A stretch of DNA of 64,000 nt from Quercus robur. Taxonomy: Eukaryota; Streptophyta; Magnoliopsida; Fagales; Fagaceae. The notes beneath the pieces are model-generated. The model did not search any database. It was not told the DNA's origin and saw nothing but the letters and a program-made list of their open reading frames with translations. Positions 59,528 through 64,000 of the stretch are shown piece by piece (position 1 is the first letter of the stretch; each line of letters starts with the position of its first letter). The stretch is taken from positions 32,011,354 through 32,075,353 of the forward strand of contig NC_065536.1 in the NCBI RefSeq assembly GCF_932294415.1. The letters are read 5' to 3'. A program made the translations under genes and the position numbers.

Positions 59528-59805
59528 GCCCCCACCTTCTTCCTTTTTTTTTTTTCTTCAATCCCCTACCCTCCCTTGCCCACTCACTAAATTAACACAC
59601 CTATTTCACTATTCACTAAAAAACAAGCGCCCCCACCTTTTTTCTTTTCTTTTCAATCCCCTGCCCTCCCTTGCCCACTCACTAAATTAACACACCTATT
59701 TCACTATTCACTAAAAAACAAGCGCCCCCACCTTTTTTTTTTTTTCTTTTCAATCCCCTGCCCTCCCTTGCCCACTCACTAAATTAACACACCTATTTCA
59801 CTAAA
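59528..59805. repeat. Three ~95-bp tandem repeats inside the CACTA element
   Basis: CAATCCCCT.CCCTCCCTTG, then CCCACTCACTAAATTAACAC and ACCTATTTCACTATTCACTA, occur three times, each preceded by a CCCCCACC plus pyrimidine run. The copies are nearly identical, so expansion is recent. They lie in the presumed 5' leader of the lost transposase gene. Confidence 0.75.
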
Positions 59806-61800
59806 AAAAAAAACCCTTATCTCCATCTACTGTTCATTCTCTCTCTTTCTCCCAATCATAATCAAACCCAAAAGGTTGGTCTTCTTAGATCCTTATCTTT
59901 GGATTTTTTTTTTTTTTGTTAATGTATTGTGGTTTAGTAAATTTATTTGCTTGTTTATTTCATTTATCTAAAATTTGGGTTTGGTTTAGATATACCTCTT
60001 TAATAATATATCATCTAGTATTGTAGGCAAAGTTCTTGATAATTTGGTACTAGCCCATAGTGTAATGTTTGTGTGTATTGGTGGCCTCAACCAATCTGTT
60101 GATTCATGGGAAGCGTTTTTCACTTGATAATAGTGCTTTGTTCAATTTGTGTTTTAGCCTTTTAGAGTTTGCCCTGTTTGAGTTTGCCTCTTCTTTGTTA
60201 GTAAAGTTCCAAGTAAAGACAAAAGTAGCTTATAGTTATATAATAGGATTGGTGATTATATTATTCTTTTATTATTTATATTCAATATATATTGATAGAT
60301 CATATTAGACTAAAGAATACATGTAGTTCAGACACACACACACACACGTGTATATATAACCATCCCTAAAGTTATATTATTTTATTTATATTTATATTAA
60401 AAATGAAAAATACCAAAGTTCTAAATTTTTTCCCAATATTTTCTATAAATTAACTTATGATATGATAAGTGGTTATTGGAGGGAACAATCAATCAATTGA
60501 AAGAGGTGATAGCTTTTATTATAAAAAATGTTTTGAAATCGATGAGCTTTAATTATATGCAAGCAACTACTACACGTAAATATTTTCTCAGTATAATCAA
60601 CATTATTTATTTATTTTTTTTTTTGCTATTTTATTTAGGTTGTCGAAATAAGTGTTAAATTTGCTCATTTTAATTTTCAATTAATTGCTATTGTTGGTAC
60701 ATATGTGATTTCATGTGACTTGTTGTGGTGATGGATATATTGTTAAGGGTGATGGAGATGTACTATTAATATGGTTATTGGTGGTAGATGTATTCTTTTA
60801 AGTTCTCATTAACTAGAACACTACAATGTTCTTATATATTTATTCAGTTTAATTTAAAATATTGCAGACCAATGGTAGAGGAGGAGATCACAATGTAAAT
60901 AATGACACAAGATGACTATGAGGAGGAAGATGACTCTTAGATGGAGGACGACACTGACTCAGATGATAATTGATCTTCCAATATTTATGCTTTCAAGTTT
61001 AGTAAAGGATATAATATAGCCTTCGTGTATTATTGAACAACATGCTATTTTGTAGACCTTTTAATATTTTCATTTTTAATGCACTTATTAGTTTTGAAAA
61101 ATTATGGATTTGTGTTTGTTATTTGAATGGAGAAACTCTTATGAACAATTATGGATTTTTGTTTGTAATTTATATATTAATTATTCCATATACAGAAATA
61201 TTTGATATTATCAAATAAAATAAAAATATCATAAATTTTTTTCCAACGGAGCTATTTTTTTTGCAAATAATGTATGAGTGACGAGATAAATGGTTTTTAA
61301 TCAAGGCTAAAGTTTGTCAAAAAAAAGTAATTGGTTGCATTGATGTTATATTTTCGATGAAAAACTAGGTATTTATGATGACTTTAAGTTGTCGAAAAAA
61401 TACAATAATGACGGTCATTGTTCATCGCAAAAGGTATTTGGTCGACCAACTTCCTCGTTTGAAGTTCTACTTTTGACGACAAGGCAAGTATTTTCAATGA
61501 CTTTTAGTTGTCGAAAAAAATACATTAACGACAGCCTTAGTTCGTCGCAAACTCTATTTGGTCGTCCAACTTCCTCGTATGAAGTTGAATTTGCGATGGC
61601 AATTATTAAGTACTTACGACGGAGTTTTGCTGTCGAAAATAAGTGTTAGCGACGGCCTTGTCGGCAATATAGTATTACCGACAAGGCTTTTGCCGACGGA
61701 CGTCAACAACTTTTTGCCGTCGGTAATACGAATTTACGACGACTTTTTGTGCTTTTGCGACGAACTTTGACCATCGCAAATAAGCTTATTTTTTGTAGTG

Positions 61801-62680
61801 AAATTATAAGATAGGGGAAGCTACAGAGGTTCGTTAGCAAGGAAAGAACGGATCCACCCTAAAAGCAGACCCTAAGACAAGAGAATGAGCGCCCAAGATC
61901 GCCCATTGGAGACATAAGGATGATCGTATGGGGCACGACAACTTCTAGGTCGTTCAAAAAAGCTCAGAAGACCTACCTGAGAACGGTCCAGAATGTCCAG
62001 CTTACGGGTACTGTACCCAAGATGGTACAGATCAACAACCTGTCATCAGATTTTTAGAAGAAGATGCTCGAAGGTTGCACCACCTACATGATGATGCTCT
62101 TGTTGTCAGCCTAAAGGTAGGAGACTATAACATGCATCAGGTTCTGGTCGACAACAGTAGTTCGGAAGACATCTTGTATTACCCAGCTTTTCAGCAAATG
62201 AGGATTGATAGAGAACAGTTGGTCCCAATTAATACCCCTCTAGTTGGTTTCGGAGGGATGAGAGTGTTTCCTATCGGTGTCGTCACATTGTCAGTAACGG
62301 TGGGTGATTACCCCCAACAAATCACTAAGGAAGTAACATTCCTGGTGGTCGACTGTTCGTTCGCTTACAATGCCATTCTCGGACGATCCACCCTCAACTC
62401 ATGAAAGGCTGTAACTTCAACCTACCATTTAATGATCAAATTCCCAACGAATTATAGAGTAGGACAACTACGCAGAAATCAGGTGGCAGCGCAAGAATGC
62501 TATATTGCTATGCTAGAGATGGACGATCATCAGCAAACAATGTGCATAGGAGAACAACGGACAGTGGTGGAGCCAGTTGAAGAATTAGAAGAAGTAATCC
62601 TTAATGACTCAAGACGTGTTCATTTGGAATCACGAGGACATACCAGGAATCAACCCCTCAATCATGGCTCATAAGCTGAA
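61801..62680 (+). pseudogene. Gypsy gag end and protease, broken
   Basis: Just after the CACTA element the frame resumes with the gag tail (GKLQRFVSKERTDPP), showing that the transposon cut a continuous ORF. A frameshift near 62055 leads into the protease frame (DARRLHHLHDDALVV, YPAFQQM, VGDYPQQITKEVTFLVV, YNAILGRSTLNS). The expected active-site glycine of the VDNGSS-type motif is a serine here (VDNSSS), which should disable the enzyme. TGA at 62402 replaces a Trp codon, a G-to-A change. Another stop lies near 62672. Confidence 0.75.
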
Positions 62681-62742
62681 TGTATCACCCTCATTTTCCC
62701 CAATTCGGCAGAAGAAACGAGTATTTGCTCAGGAGTGAGACA

Positions 62743-64000
62743 AAGCCATTGTCGAGGAAATACGAAAGTTGCTTGGGCCAGATTTTCGAGAAGTGTACTA
62801 GCCTGACTGGTTGGCAAACGTCATCACGGTTAAAAAGGCCAATGGAAAATGGAGGATGTGCGTAGACTTCACGGACCTCAATAAGGCCTGCCCCAAAGAC
62901 AGCTATCCACTCCCTCGGATAGATACTTTGGTAGACTCAACCGCAAGACACCAGTTTTTGAGCTTCATAGGCGCTTTCTCGGGCTATAACCAGATTAAGA
63001 TGGAAGAAGCCGATCAAGAGAAGACTTCTTTTGTCACCAGCCAGGGACTGTTCTGCTACAAAGTGATGCCATTCGGACTCAAAAATGCTGGAGCAACATA
63101 CCAAAGATTAATGAACAAGATGTTTGCGCACCAGATCGGGAGGAACGTACAAGTTTATGTTGATGACATGCTGGTGAAGAGCCTATGCGAAGATGATCAC
63201 CTAGGTGACCTCCATAAGACCTTTGACACCTTCTGCTCATATAACATGAAGTTGAACCCAGGCAAATGCGCGTTCGGAGTGATGGCGGGGAAATTCTTGG
63301 GCTTCATGGTATCCCAAAGAGGTATAGAGATTAACCTGGAGAAGATACGGGCCATAATAGACTTAGAACCGCCAAGGACGGTTAAGGAGGTGCAAAGTTT
63401 GAATGGCAAAATCGCGGCCCTGAACAGGTTCGTCTCGAAAGCGACGGACAAATGTCTACCTTTCTTCCGCACCTTGAGAAAATCGTTTGAGTGGATGGAC
63501 GAATGCCAGATGGCGTTTGACAACTTAAAGGCATATCTTTCATCTCCCCCATTGCTCAGCCCCCCCAAGCCAGGAGAAGAGCTTTACCTATATTTAGCTG
63601 TTTCACAAGCCGAGCGCTCCAAGAAGTAGAAGATAGGTACCCTCAGATGGAGAAGTTGGCCTTTGCATTGATAACCGCAGTGCGAAAACTCAAGCCGTAC
63701 TTCCAAGCACATACCATCGTTGTCTTGGCGGACAAGCCCTTGAGAATAGCCATGATTAGCCCCGAGGCTGCAAGACGAATGGCTTTATAGGCAGTGGAGC
63801 TTAGCAAGTTTAACATACAGTACCGTTCGCGAACGGCTATAAAAGGGCAAGTAGTGGCTGACTTCATCTCTGAATTCACCCTTGGAGATGGCTAGGGGGC
63901 AGAGGAGACACGACAGTGGAATATTTATACGGACGGATCTTCAAATAGATGAGTAGGAGGGGTCGGCGTGGTGATCCAAACCCCGGAGGGAGATAAGATC
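62743..64000 (+). pseudogene. Gypsy reverse transcriptase and start of RNase H, broken
   Basis: From about 62811 an open stretch of 272 codons carries the reverse transcriptase domains: KWRMCVDFTDLNKACPKDSY, then FSGYNQIKM, the KVMPFGLKNAGATYQRLMN box, the catalytic YVDDM (63156-63170), KLNPGKCAFGV and the connecting FLGFMVSQRGIE. The upstream part near 62743-62811 is in another frame. A frameshift near 63610 leads to EKLAFALITAVRKLKPYFQA and the RNase H start IYTDGSSNR near 63921-63947, which is followed by TGA. The two catalytic Asp residues of YVDDM are present, but the frame breaks exclude function. The window ends inside RNase H. Confidence 0.85.

Larger units (their letters stand above)
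56934..61800. mobile_element. Non-autonomous CACTA (En/Spm) transposon
   Basis: It starts CACTACAAAAAAGATTGCTA and ends with TTTTTTGTAGTG. The first ~30 bases match the complement of the last ~30 (CACTACAAAAAATAAGC, then TTATTTGCGATGG) almost perfectly. Both ends carry many copies of short subterminal words (TTTGCGACG, GTCGAAAA, TTCGTCGCAAA) in both directions, including two ~120-bp direct repeats at about 61390-61630. This is the arrangement bound by the DNA-binding transposase subunit in known CACTA elements. No transposase catalytic region is present. A leader-like stretch near 59460-59880 and a short acidic tail near 60900-60972 may be its two ends after internal deletion. TTA lies at the left border; on the right TTA follows only after AAA. 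Confidence 0.85.
55064..64000 (+). mobile_element. Gypsy (Tat-like) retrotransposon, runs off the window
   Basis: The 5' LTR is 55064-55593 (TGATGGACC..GGCATCA), with a TATA box ACTATAAAAGCC near 55379-55390. Four bases later the primer-binding site TTGGCGCCGTCTGTGGGG begins. Next come gag (55673 on), protease, reverse transcriptase and the start of RNase H. The 3' end lies outside the window. A CACTA transposon at 56934-61800 splits gag. Many nonsense codons show it is dead. The primer-binding site type and the gag motif FHRDHGHDTVDC point to the Tat branch of Ty3/gypsy. Confidence 0.85.

Overview
This window is plant nuclear DNA: AT-rich, with intron-containing genes whose introns follow GT..AG, many microsatellites and poly(A)/poly(T) runs, and nested LTR retrotransposons, MITEs and a CACTA transposon. 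Transposon families and base composition suggest a woody eudicot, perhaps Fagales such as oak or beech. That placement is inference only. No prokaryotic operon, rRNA, tRNA or CRISPR array was seen.

Genes. Two intact paralogous aldo-keto reductase genes (AKR4-type, NADPH-dependent) lie on the + strand at 1693-3604 and 19724-24051. Each has four exons with identical intron phases. One intact seven-exon gene for a transmembrane nine (TM9SF/TMN, nonaspanin) protein lies on the - strand at 44708-38645. Downstream of it is a tandem partial duplication carrying a broken second copy of its last exon (35299-36543). Upstream is a decayed TMN paralogue (51137-54955).

Between the two AKR genes (about 3.6-19.6 kb) there is only transposon-derived DNA. 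It holds MITEs, a copia-like LTR, a 3.35 kb gypsy-type LTR with its polypurine tract, and a complete 3.6 kb non-autonomous LTR element (14543-18127, - strand, TSD ACGTT). That element carries five 74-bp tandem repeats and an opposite-strand ORF with its own TATA box and poly(A) signal.

From 25.5 to 34.3 kb a copia-type element (26074-33680, TSD CTTTC) sits inside an older LTR-like sequence. It keeps gag and a second unusual ORF but has no recognisable integrase, reverse transcriptase or RNase H. Around the TMN gene are a hAT-type MITE (8-bp TSD ATGTTGAG), an intronic MITE, and a solo LTR (TSD GTTTG) related to the 14.5-18.1 kb element.

From 55064 to the window edge is a gypsy (Tat-like) element with LTR, PBS, gag, protease, reverse transcriptase and the start of RNase H. 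A 4.87 kb non-autonomous CACTA transposon interrupts its gag (56934-61800). Nearly all nonsense codons in both retrotransposons look like C-to-T (or G-to-A) changes, as expected for methylated, silenced DNA.

All family calls come from reading the translated sequence and remembered motifs. No database search was run.
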